From: a virus
Strand: one strand, 5' to 3'
Length of the DNA stretch: 30,031 nt
IMG/VR virus record: IMGVR_UViG_3300014838_000058
Location: 1 to 30,031 of that record
Positions 21,245-28,994 of this stretch are shown here, in pieces. A model generated the notes under the pieces. The model was not told the DNA's origin, did no database searches, and was given only the letters and a program-made list of their open reading frames with translations. Numbering within the stretch: position 1 is the stretch's first letter; the number at the start of each line of letters is the position of its first letter. The position numbers were made by a program, and so were the translations under genes.

Positions 21245-21496
21245 ATGCCGCCCCGCTACTGGACGATGACCGACTTCGTCGCCCGCGACTATCCCGCTCA
21301 CCGGGACGCCTACGACGTGCTCCTGGGGACCGTGCAGCCCGATGACGTGATCGAGCGGGACGAGGCGCCCGACCAGCACTGGTCGCCATACGAGGGCGAG
21401 GACGGCGAGACCCGCAGCAAGGACCGCGGGCAGGACCAGCCCGGCAGTGACACCACCGACGATGAGGCCGGCGAGACCGGCAGCGAGGAGAGCTGA
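21245..21496 (+). CDS. 83-aa acidic tail-region protein
   Basis: ATG 21245 has GGAGG 5 bases upstream, which decides it over the longer frame from 21170. The N-terminal half is folded-looking (YWTMTDFVARDYPAHRDAYDVLL, PDDVIERDEAPDQHW). The C-terminal half is very acidic and Ser/Thr/Gly-rich (GEDGETRSKDRGQDQPGSD) and probably disordered. It is followed 3 bases later by the second major tail-type gene. Function is unknown; an assembly or surface role is a guess. Confidence 0.6.
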   Translation: MPPRYWTMTDFVARDYPAHRDAYDVLLGTVQPDDVIERDEAPDQHWSPYEGEDGETRSKDRGQDQPGSDTTDDEAGETGSEES

Positions 21497-21499
21497 ACG

Positions 21500-22768
21500 A
21501 TGGTCGCTCCCAACCCGCCGACCGGTGTCTACCCGGTCTGCGAACAGCTGCTACTGGCGGCCAAGGAGGCCGGCGGGTTCGCCGTCTCTCCCACCTCCTT
21601 GTCGGCATACACCAGCATCCCGATCGCCGGGTTCACCCCCTCGCCCAAGGTGACATGGATTGAGGACGGGTCCATGTGGGGGGATTTCGTCAAGACCCAT
21701 GATCTCCAGCAGGGCCCGATCTGGATGGAAAGCGAGATCAAGGAATCGCCCTTGTACGGCGACACCTTCCCGATCTTCGCTTTCAACCTGATGGGCGACC
21801 TGACCACCACCGGCACCGCGGGCTCCCCCAGCTGGACGGCGTCGTCGGCGATCACGGCGGGCGCCGGGCCGATCGCTGTCACGTCCGGGTCGTCGGCGGT
21901 CGCGGGCACCTTCATCCAGATCGACACTGCCTCGAACGCCGAAGTGGTGAAGGTCGGCACCGGGTCGACTGCAACCAGCATCGTGATCGACGCCACGACC
22001 CCGATCCGGTTCTCGCACCTGACCGGGGTGGCCATCACCAGCGTGGTCGCGCCTTTCTCGCATTCGCTGAGCCTTTTGAACCCGTACGGCTCGACCGGTG
22101 TCACGACTGGCCAGGGCCCCACGCACACGTTCGTCCACAGGACCAATATCCCTGGCCCGGGCAACAATTTCGCGTGGTCGTTCGCCTATGGCGTGATGTC
22201 AGAGATATCGATCATGGGCAAGGCATCAGGAGCGCTGACCTGGTCCGGGAAGCTGGTGCATTTTTCCCGCGCCTACCCGTCATTCATCCCGACGCCGAGC
22301 TTCAGCGCCGTCCGGATGATCCCGGCGTGGAAGGGGCAGACGACAGTCGCCTCATCGATCCTGAACGACGTCACCGAGTGGACGATCACGCTGACCCGGC
22401 AGGTGGAGACTACCCCGACCGCGGACGGCTACCAGCAGCCCTACCTGATCGGGCGCGGCAACCTTGACGCCGCGTGGAAACTGACGCTCGACCCGGCCCT
22501 GGACGAGGGGCCGCTCAGTCACGTCCTCACCAACGATCAGCCCACCTTTGCGTATTCGATCAGCAATGGCGGCAGCGGGGCGTCCCTGGTGTCGATGGCC
22601 GTGAGTGCGCAGGTCCAGGCGTACAAGGACTCTCCCCTCAAGGCCGATAAGACATTTTTCGGCTGGGACGCCTCGGGGGAGTTCATCGGGAATACGACCA
22701 ACGCCGGCAATAGCGGCGGCAGGGCTCCGCTAAGCCTGACGTTCCAGAATGCGGTACCTACTTACTAG
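21500..22768 (+). CDS. Major tail protein-like protein 2
   Basis: A 422-aa protein from ATG 21500, preceded by GAGGAGAG. It directly precedes the tail assembly chaperones, the usual place for the tail tube protein. Beta-rich and weakly charged, with GFTPSPKVTWIEDGSMWGDF and YGDTFPIFAFNLMGDL at the N-terminus. Residues ~110-195 hold a beta insertion (GPIAVTSGSSAVAGTFIQID, NAEVVKVGTGSTATSIVID, FSHLTGVAITSVV) that follows the same plan as in the protein at 19753. The C-terminal half has WTITLTRQVETTPTADG and ending strands. I think this is the main tube protein and the 19753 gene a variant, but the reverse is possible. Confidence 0.68.
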   Translation: MVAPNPPTGVYPVCEQLLLAAKEAGGFAVSPTSLSAYTSIPIAGFTPSPKVTWIEDGSMWGDFVKTHDLQQGPIWMESEIKESPLYGDTFPIFAFNLMGDLTTTGTAGSPSWTASSAITAGAGPIAVTSGSSAVAGTFIQIDTASNAEVVKVGTGSTATSIVIDATTPIRFSHLTGVAITSVVAPFSHSLSLLNPYGSTGVTTGQGPTHTFVHRTNIPGPGNNFAWSFAYGVMSEISIMGKASGALTWSGKLVHFSRAYPSFIPTPSFSAVRMIPAWKGQTTVASSILNDVTEWTITLTRQVETTPTADGYQQPYLIGRGNLDAAWKLTLDPALDEGPLSHVLTNDQPTFAYSISNGGSGASLVSMAVSAQVQAYKDSPLKADKTFFGWDASGEFIGNTTNAGNSGGRAPLSLTFQNAVPTY

Positions 22769-22789
22769 CAGCACGAAAGCGAGACCTGA

Positions 22790-23206
22790 ATGCACGTTCC
22801 CCTCCCTGGCGGTTCGGCCGAGCTGGCAGACATCAAGACGCTCATGCCGCACCACCAGGACGACTACCAGGATCTCCGGCTAGACATCCTGGACGCCAAG
22901 GAGAAGGCCGCGCTGGCGGCCCTTGCCGCGGCGAACCCGGCGGCCATGCCCGACCCCAGTGCCGAGCCGCCCGCTGTCCGGATTGGCCGGAAAGACCTCA
23001 AGCCCGTCCATGACCTGGTGTGCGGCTGGATGGTGCAGGAGGTCTCGTTCCCCGGCGTGCTGCCGTGGGATGAAGGATCGAGGGGCCGGCTGTGCGAGGC
23101 GGCCGGGCTCGGGGCATGGAACGCGCTCCTGATCGCCCTCAACCCGTATTTCGGCGTCCTGAACGGCGAGGTCCCAAAAGAGAGCGAGCCTTCGGCTACC
23201 ACCTGA
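22790..23206 (+). CDS. Tail assembly chaperone, G-type (138 aa)
   Basis: ATG 22790 starts a 138-aa acidic-helical protein: SAELADIKTLMPHHQDDYQDL, then DILDAKEKAALAALAAANP and PVHDLVCGWMVQEVSFPGVL. It lies between the major tail protein and the tape measure gene, where lambda-like phages encode gpG/gpGT, which coat the tape measure protein during tail assembly. The frame ends at 23206. A CCCAAAA slippery heptamer at 23173-23179 lies in the right phase to shift into the downstream frame. Confidence 0.8.
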   Translation: MHVPLPGGSAELADIKTLMPHHQDDYQDLRLDILDAKEKAALAALAAANPAAMPDPSAEPPAVRIGRKDLKPVHDLVCGWMVQEVSFPGVLPWDEGSRGRLCEAAGLGAWNALLIALNPYFGVLNGEVPKESEPSATT

Positions 23207-23397
23207 GGGAGTATCTCCTCGGCCGCTGTCGGTGCACCCCCGGTGGCGTGAACCCCCGCATCATCCGTCATGCCCGCTGGATAGCCGAAGGGTGGATTCA
23301 CCCGGCTACCCCCGATGACATCCCGATTCCCGTCGCCGGAATTCTGGACGCTGTCGCGTACACACTGCGGGCAATCGAGAACGGGAGCGGCCGGTGA
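22790..23397 (+). CDS. Frameshifted tail assembly chaperone, GT-type fusion (about 202 aa)
   Basis: A -1 shift on C-CCA-AAA (codons for Pro129-Lys130 of the G protein) continues as RERAFGYHLREYLLGRCRCTP, then IIRHARWIAEGWIHPATPDD and AGILDAVAYTLRAIENGSGR, ending at TGA 23395-23397. The extension frame has strong GC3 and no start codon with a ribosome site, as expected if it is only made by frameshifting. The fusion is 130 + 72 residues. Established knowledge: G/GT pairs occur in most long-tailed phages. The shift efficiency cannot be told from sequence. Confidence 0.78.
23173..23179 (+). promoter_or_regulatory. Programmed -1 frameshift site (CCCAAAA)
   Basis: The heptamer fits X-XXY-YYZ in the G frame (gtC CCA AAA). 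The G frame closes 25 bases later and the -1 frame stays open to 23397. I did not find an obvious strong pseudoknot downstream by eye. Confidence 0.75.
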
Positions 23398-23810
23398 ACC
23401 TCTCCGAAGCAGCGACGCGCTTCCGCGAGATAGCCGCAGACTGCAAGGCATCCCTGGCCCTGGACGCCGCGAAGGCCGCCGCCGACGTGGCCCTGGTAGC
23501 GCTGCAGGACGCCACGCCGGTCCTGACGGGCGCGCTGCGCCGCTCGGAGCACGTCGACACGGTGTTCGGCGACGGGGAGCACGCCACGGCTATCCTGGCG
23601 CCGCACATCATCTACGCGGACTTCCGCGACCGCGGCGGCACGATCAGCAGCAAGGGCCCGTGGAGCCTGCACAACGCCGGGACGGGCCAGTACTTCGGCC
23701 GCCACGTCACGCAGGCCGGGAGCCATTACATGCAGCGCGGCGAGGACGCAGGACGCGGCCCGGCCCGCGAGGCCATCGCCGAGGTGGCAGCCCGGTACAT
23801 CTCGCTCTGA
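23394..23810 (+). CDS. HK97 gp10-like protein
   Basis: A 138-aa protein from GTG 23394, overlapping the GT stop as GTGA. It has an N-terminal helix (LSEAATRFREIAADCKASL), then DATPVLTGALRRSEHVDTVFG, HIIYADFRDRGGTI, the typical TPVxTGxLRxS start and IxYAxxxxxGG core of the HK97 gp10 family, which are usually neck or tail completion proteins. Its place after the chaperones and before the tape measure is unusual; gp10-like genes normally sit before the tail tube gene. The C-terminal GPAREAIAEVAARYISL helix is also typical. Confidence 0.75.
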   Translation: MNLSEAATRFREIAADCKASLALDAAKAAADVALVALQDATPVLTGALRRSEHVDTVFGDGEHATAILAPHIIYADFRDRGGTISSKGPWSLHNAGTGQYFGRHVTQAGSHYMQRGEDAGRGPAREAIAEVAARYISL

Positions 23811-23857
23811 CCCGCCTTCCTCGTCGCTGCTGTCCTGACCTCGCTAGGCGGTGAGCG

Positions 23858-26800
23858 ATGGCGATCGAGGAGATTGTCGATGTCTCGGTCGCCGGCCTCG
23901 GCGGCCTTGACGACCTGGCTGCCGCTTTCGACAAGGCTGCGGAGTCCGCTGGCAAGCTGAAGGGTGATCTCGCCTCCCTCGGCGGACTCGGCGACGCGGC
24001 GGCCGGGGCGGGCAAGTTCGCGGACGCCTGGAGTGCTGCCGCCGACAAGGTCTCGGAATCCCTCGGCAAGATCAAGGCCGACATGGCCGGGCTCGGGTCC
24101 GGGGCGGCCGGTGACGCGGGGGCAGCGAAGTTCGCCGCGGCCTGGAGCGATGCCGCCGACAAGGTGTCGGCGTCCATGGACAAGGCTGCTGAGGGCGCCG
24201 GGAAGCTCGACGACATCGGCACCGGTGCCGCGGGGGCGGCCGGGGAAGTCGGCAAGCTCGGTGACGCGCTCGGCGCCGTAGCCGACGAGGGTGCCGGGCT
24301 CGGCGGTGCCGCCGACGGCATCAAGGGCATCGGGACCTCCTCCGACGAGGCTGCCGCGCAGGTGGCGGCGCTCCGGGCTGAGATCACGTCAACCATCGCC
24401 GAGACCTCCGCCTTGCAGGACAAGATCGCGGCGGGGTCAGCGGAAAGCTCGCTGTCGCTGGCGAAAGGCGACGCGGCGATGGTCGCGGCCGCGCCGTCGC
24501 TGGCCACCTCCAGCGTCGAGCAGGACGCGGCGAGGGCCCAGGCGTCAAAGCAGGCCGCCGCCGACGCGAGCGCCGCTGAGGCGTCCGCGTCGAAGTACCA
24601 CATGCTGGCGCTCGGCGGGGCAGTGGCGCTGGCCTACGGGGTCGACAAGGCCGCGCAGCTCCAGACCTCGGTGACGCGGCTGTACACCACGGCCGGGGAG
24701 AGCCAGAAGAACCTGCCGGGCGACACCGCGGGCATCCTGGCGCTGTCGGGGCAGACGAACACCTCGCAGGCGCAGCTGGCGCAGGGCGCGTACATGATCT
24801 CCAGCGCCGGCTACCACGGGCAGGACATGCTCGGCATCCTGAAGGCCGCGGCGCAGGGCGCGCAGGCTGAGGGCGCCCCGCTGTCCGAGACCGGCAACGC
24901 GCTGACGTCGCTGATGAACGCCTACGGGACCCCGAAGGGCCAGTCGACGTCGCAGGCCGCGATGTCGGACATGAACGAGATCATCACGATGGTCGGCCAG
25001 GGCAAGATGACGATGGCCGGGGCGGTTAATGCCCTGCCCGCAGTCCTGCCGGTGGCTGCGGCGGCGAAGATGTCCTTCCCGCAGGTCGCCGGGTCGCTGG
25101 CCACGATGACGTCCATGGGCATGAGCCCGCAGTGGGCCTCCAATGACCTCCGGCACACCATCGGCGCCCTGCAGAACCAGAACACCGTCCAGACGGGCGA
25201 GGAGCAGCAGCTCGGCCTGAACCCGGTGTCGATCGAGAAGAACCTCGGGAAGACCGGGCTTACCGGGACGCTGGACGAGATCAACACGGCAGTGATGAAG
25301 TCGATGGGCCCGTCGGGCCTGGTGATGCTGAAGACGTTCAACCAGAGCGCGTCGGCGGCGCAGGACGCCACGACGATGATGAAGGCGATGCCGCCGCAGA
25401 TCCAGAAGGTGGCGCAGTCCTACCTTGACGGCAGCATCTCCGCGAAGCAGTACAACGCGGAAGTGTTCTCCGGGTCCGAGTCCGCGGGGCAGAAGAACCT
25501 GCTGCAGCAGTTCGCCACCACGGCCAACGCCGCGCACGGCTTCAACGCCGCCCTTAAGTCCGGCCAGCCGGACGCGCAGGTTTACAGCGCGGCGATGTCG
25601 AAGATCCTCGGCGGGACCGTGGGCCTGCAGACCGCGCTGATGCTGACCGGCCAGCACGCCGGGACGGCGAAGAGCAACGTCGATGCTGTCGCGTCGAGCG
25701 CCGCGCACGCCGGGGACAACGTCAAGGGCTGGTCCGCGGTCCAGTCGACGCTGAACTACCAGCTCGGGTCGTTCCAGAAGACCACGGAGGCCGTGGCCAC
25801 GCAGGCCGGCCAGATCGCGCTGCCCGCCGTCACGGACGTGATGAAGGGGCTGTCGGATGCCGGGAGCTTCCTGGCGTCCAACCCTGCGCTGACCAAGGCC
25901 CTGACGATCGGAGGCGGCATCCTCGGGGCCGGCTACCTGGCGCAGAAGGTCGCGTCCCCGGTGATGACCGCCGTTCAGGGTGTCGGCAAGATCGGGCAGG
26001 TTCTCAACATTCCCGGCGCGGACAAGCTGGCAAACGTCGGCAGCGGGTCGTCGGCGGCCGGGGCGAACGCGGCGTCGGGCGGGCTGGACAAGGTTACCGG
26101 GTCGGCGGATGCTGCCGCTGCCGCGCTGGACCGCGTTGGCGCGGCGGGGGACAAAGCTGCCACCGGGGAATCGGCTGCGGGTGCCGCCGGGGATAAGGCC
26201 GCAGCAGGGGAATCGGCTGCGGGCGCGGCTGGGGACAGGGCCGCGATCGGCGAGGACGCCGCGGGGGTGGGCGGGGTCAGGGCCGGAGCCGGGGAAAGCG
26301 CCGCCGGGCTCGGGGCCGGCAAGTTCGGGGCGGCGATGGCCGGGCTGAGCTTCACGAACATCGCCGCCATCGGCGTGACCCTCGGCCTGGTGATCAAGGC
26401 GCTGGGCGACAAGCTGGCCCCGGCGGGCACGCAGGCCGGCAAGTACAACCGCATGCTCCAGACGACCCCGGCGACGAACAGCTCCTCGCTGATGCCGTCG
26501 ATCTTCGGCGGTTTCGAGGGCAAGGTCATATCCTCGATCGGCCAGCCTGTCGGCAACGACATCGCCAGGGCCCTCGGCGAGATCTTCGGCAAGAGCATCG
26601 GGCAGATGGCCGGATACCAGCCCCCCGCCAAGACCGCCCCCGTCAGTGCGAACTTCACGAACATGCTGGGCTCGGCGATGGGCAAGCCCGTCAAGCTCCC
26701 GCCCCCCGACCTGTCCGGCCTCGACGCGGCCAAGGCCAAGGTCCAGGCCGACATGAGCAGCATCGACCACCTCATCTCGGCAGGGAAGGCCGCGAAGATC

Positions 26801-28291
26801 CCCGCGCCGGACATGGCAGCGCTGGAGTCGGCCAAGGGCAAGGCCGTATCGGACCTCAATGCCATCAACAGGGCGATCGACTCGGCGGTGAAGAAGCCCG
26901 CGAAGATGGCCGCACCCGACCTGGGCTCGCTCGACGCGGGCAAGGCCAAGGCGATGACCGCCGCCCAGGGCATCCAGACGGCGGCCCAGCAGGCCGTGCA
27001 GAAGCCAGTCCGTCCCGCCGCCCCCGACTTGTCCCCGTACGTGGCGGCCCGCGGCACGGCTGCCGCTGACGGTGCCGCGATCGATGCCGGGCTCGCGTCG
27101 GGTATCCAGGCCAACGCCGGGGCCGCAGTAGCCGCGGCGAACAGCGTGGCCGCCCAGGTCGGAGCCGCGATGGCTCGCGAGCTCCAGGTGCACAGCCCGT
27201 CGAAGGTCACGCAGAAGATCGGCGCCAGCGCTGTGGATGGCCTTGTCGTCGGCCTCGAAGGCGGCCAGGCCGCCGTCACCGCCGCAGCGCAGGCCCTCGG
27301 CAAGCAGACCGCCAAGGCCGCCGACGTGACCGCCATCGACGCCGCGATCACCAAGGGCATCGGGGACGCGGGCAAGGACTCCGCGCTAGTCAAGTACCTC
27401 AAGGCGGACCAGTCCAAGCTGCTCACCTTGTCGGCCCAGCGCACCAAGCTCGAGACCGAGATCACCGACTCCCAGCAGATCGCGCAGGCCGCGATCAGCA
27501 ACGCGTCCATCCTCAACGCGGCGACGGCTACCCCGTTCGACCCGTCGACAGTCCAGTCATCGGACGGGCTGATCAGCGGGATGAAGATCCAGGCACAGCA
27601 GCAGCAGCAGTTCCTGGCCACGATCGGGCAGCTGCAGAAGGGCGGCCTGAACGCGACCAGCCTGAACCAGCTGGTGCAGGCGGGCCCGTCATCCGAAGGG
27701 ACGGCGAAGGGGCTGGCGGACGGCGGGAAAGCGGCGATCGCGCAGGTCAACAAGATCGAGTCCCAGATCCACGCCTCGGCGGCCAAGCTCGGCGATGTCG
27801 GCGGGCCAGCGATGTACCAGGCGGGCGTGGACGCGGCGGCGGGACTGGCCAAGGGCATCGATTCCCAGCTGGGCAACGTGGACGCGGCGATCACGAAGAT
27901 GGCCAGCTCGATCGTGGCGACGATCAAGAAAGACCTGAAGATCTCCAGCCCGTCCCTCGTCGGCGCTTCTCTCGGCGCGGAGTTCCCGGCCGGAGTCGCG
28001 ATGGGCATCGACCGGGGAGCGCCGATGGCGGCCTCGGCGGCCGGGCGGCTCGGGTCCTCCGTCGCGGGCGGCTACCGGCCTCCTGCGGCCTACGCCCATG
28101 CGGGCGGCGGCTCGGGAGGCGGTGGAGGTGGCGGCGGAGGTGGCGGGGACACGCACTACCACTTCGCGGTGACGGTGCAGGGCTCGGTGACCACGGAAAA
28201 CGACCTGCTGAGCAAGCTCCAGACGCTGCAACTGAAAAAGGCGAATTCAAACTGGCAGGGCGGCTGGTCGCTGCCGAACCGGCGCACCTGA
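23858..28291 (+). CDS. Tail tape measure protein
   Basis: A 1477-aa protein from ATG 23858, the longest gene here, placed right after the chaperones. Residues ~40-110 have two copies of a K-F-A-x-A-W-S-x-A-A-D-K-V-S unit. From ~250 it follows the TP901-type tape measure core (GVDKAAQLQTSVTRLYTTAG, AQLAQGAYMISSAGYHGQDM, NALTSLMNAYG). Hydrophobic segments lie at ~680-700 and ~825-850. Ala/Gly-rich GESAAGAAGD-type repeats fall at ~765-820. Four ~35-residue units with a P-D-L/M start lie at ~947-1085. Two SPSxV-type motifs occur near 1111 and 1366, and a poly-Gly run near 1415. It sets tail length and may help DNA entry. Tail length would follow from the helix length. Confidence 0.92.
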   Translation: MAIEEIVDVSVAGLGGLDDLAAAFDKAAESAGKLKGDLASLGGLGDAAAGAGKFADAWSAAADKVSESLGKIKADMAGLGSGAAGDAGAAKFAAAWSDAADKVSASMDKAAEGAGKLDDIGTGAAGAAGEVGKLGDALGAVADEGAGLGGAADGIKGIGTSSDEAAAQVAALRAEITSTIAETSALQDKIAAGSAESSLSLAKGDAAMVAAAPSLATSSVEQDAARAQASKQAAADASAAEASASKYHMLALGGAVALAYGVDKAAQLQTSVTRLYTTAGESQKNLPGDTAGILALSGQTNTSQAQLAQGAYMISSAGYHGQDMLGILKAAAQGAQAEGAPLSETGNALTSLMNAYGTPKGQSTSQAAMSDMNEIITMVGQGKMTMAGAVNALPAVLPVAAAAKMSFPQVAGSLATMTSMGMSPQWASNDLRHTIGALQNQNTVQTGEEQQLGLNPVSIEKNLGKTGLTGTLDEINTAVMKSMGPSGLVMLKTFNQSASAAQDATTMMKAMPPQIQKVAQSYLDGSISAKQYNAEVFSGSESAGQKNLLQQFATTANAAHGFNAALKSGQPDAQVYSAAMSKILGGTVGLQTALMLTGQHAGTAKSNVDAVASSAAHAGDNVKGWSAVQSTLNYQLGSFQKTTEAVATQAGQIALPAVTDVMKGLSDAGSFLASNPALTKALTIGGGILGAGYLAQKVASPVMTAVQGVGKIGQVLNIPGADKLANVGSGSSAAGANAASGGLDKVTGSADAAAAALDRVGAAGDKAATGESAAGAAGDKAAAGESAAGAAGDRAAIGEDAAGVGGVRAGAGESAAGLGAGKFGAAMAGLSFTNIAAIGVTLGLVIKALGDKLAPAGTQAGKYNRMLQTTPATNSSSLMPSIFGGFEGKVISSIGQPVGNDIARALGEIFGKSIGQMAGYQPPAKTAPVSANFTNMLGSAMGKPVKLPPPDLSGLDAAKAKVQADMSSIDHLISAGKAAKIPAPDMAALESAKGKAVSDLNAINRAIDSAVKKPAKMAAPDLGSLDAGKAKAMTAAQGIQTAAQQAVQKPVRPAAPDLSPYVAARGTAAADGAAIDAGLASGIQANAGAAVAAANSVAAQVGAAMARELQVHSPSKVTQKIGASAVDGLVVGLEGGQAAVTAAAQALGKQTAKAADVTAIDAAITKGIGDAGKDSALVKYLKADQSKLLTLSAQRTKLETEITDSQQIAQAAISNASILNAATATPFDPSTVQSSDGLISGMKIQAQQQQQFLATIGQLQKGGLNATSLNQLVQAGPSSEGTAKGLADGGKAAIAQVNKIESQIHASAAKLGDVGGPAMYQAGVDAAAGLAKGIDSQLGNVDAAITKMASSIVATIKKDLKISSPSLVGASLGAEFPAGVAMGIDRGAPMAASAAGRLGSSVAGGYRPPAAYAHAGGGSGGGGGGGGGGGDTHYHFAVTVQGSVTTENDLLSKLQTLQLKKANSNWQGGWSLPNRRT
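26698..27110 (+). repeat. Four ~35-residue repeats in the tape measure protein
   Basis: Units start PDLSGLDAAKAK, PDMAALESAKGK, PDLGSLDAGKAK and PDLSPYVAARGT, spaced 34, 36 and 36 residues. Each is a helix-forming Ala/Lys/Asp stretch linked by Pro/Lys-rich joints (KKPAKM, QKPVRP). Such internal repeats in tape measure proteins can change in number and so change tail length. Confidence 0.6.
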
Positions 28292-28350
28292 CACTCCCTT
28301 CGCTGCGCCTCCCGTGATGCCCCTCTTCCAGCACTCCAGGAGGCTTTGCT

Positions 28351-28950
28351 GTGCCCTTTTCCACGGCCGGCGCCGATTACATGTTGACTCAGTGGTCAGC
28401 TAACCAGGCGCTCTACGCGAGCTTGCACACCGCCTACAGCAGCAGCGGCGCCAATGAGCTGGCCGGCGGTTCCTACGCCCGTGTAGCGGCCACCTGGGGC
28501 ACCGCCTCAGCGAACGCGGTCAGCCTCGCCGGGACTCCCTACACCGTCAACGTGCCCGCGTCGACCACGGTGGCGTTCGTCGGCTACTGGACCGCGGGCA
28601 GTGGCGGGACGTTCGAGGGCATGAGCGCCCTGGGCGGGGCCACGGCCTACGGCTTCAGCGCGCCGTCGAGCACGTCCACGCTGCTGGCGCCGGGGACGAG
28701 CTACAGCGCTAACCAGACGGTGGTCGTGTTCGCGCCGGCGGGGACGACGCTGCCGACCGGGCTCACGGCGGGGACGATCTACTACGTGAAGTCGCCAAGC
28801 TCGGATTCGTTCCAGCTCTCGGCCACCTTCGGCGGGTCGGCTATCTCCCTGTCCGCGGACGGGTCGGGGATCGTGCAGGCGATCACCACAGAAGCCTTCA
28901 GCGGGGCGGGCACCTACCAGGTGACCGCCGCGACGATGAACGTAGCCTGA
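28351..28950 (+). CDS. Minor tail protein (putative), 199 aa
   Basis: GTG 28351 has CCAGGAGG 7 bases upstream. The protein starts MPFSTAGADYMLTQWSANQ, then ALYASLHTAYSSSGANELAG and YARVAATWG, a pattern shared by many actinophage tail proteins after the tape measure gene. Residues ~125-175 contain a beta module (NQTVVVFAPAGTTLPTGLTA, GTIYYVKSPSSDSFQLSATF) like the phage-tail domain that ends FQLSxTxGGxAI. It is Thr/Ser/Gly-rich and nearly uncharged. A distal tail or fibre-associated role is inferred. Confidence 0.65.
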   Translation: MPFSTAGADYMLTQWSANQALYASLHTAYSSSGANELAGGSYARVAATWGTASANAVSLAGTPYTVNVPASTTVAFVGYWTAGSGGTFEGMSALGGATAYGFSAPSSTSTLLAPGTSYSANQTVVVFAPAGTTLPTGLTAGTIYYVKSPSSDSFQLSATFGGSAISLSADGSGIVQAITTEAFSGAGTYQVTAATMNVA

Positions 28951-28994
28951 CCCTCCCCGACCTTCTCCCCGGCCCGGCGAGGGGAGCGGTCTAG

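Noticed and set aside
24545-27193. Long minus-strand ORF (882 aa) antisense to the tape measure gene
   Set aside because: It mirrors a high-GC coding frame; its composition is Arg/Gly/Leu-rich without domain features, and the plus-strand tape measure frame is clearly real.
25975-28008. Minus-strand ORF (677 aa) antisense to the tape measure gene
   Set aside because: A second shadow frame of the same gene, rich in Ala/Ser/Pro with no recognisable motif and no start signal.
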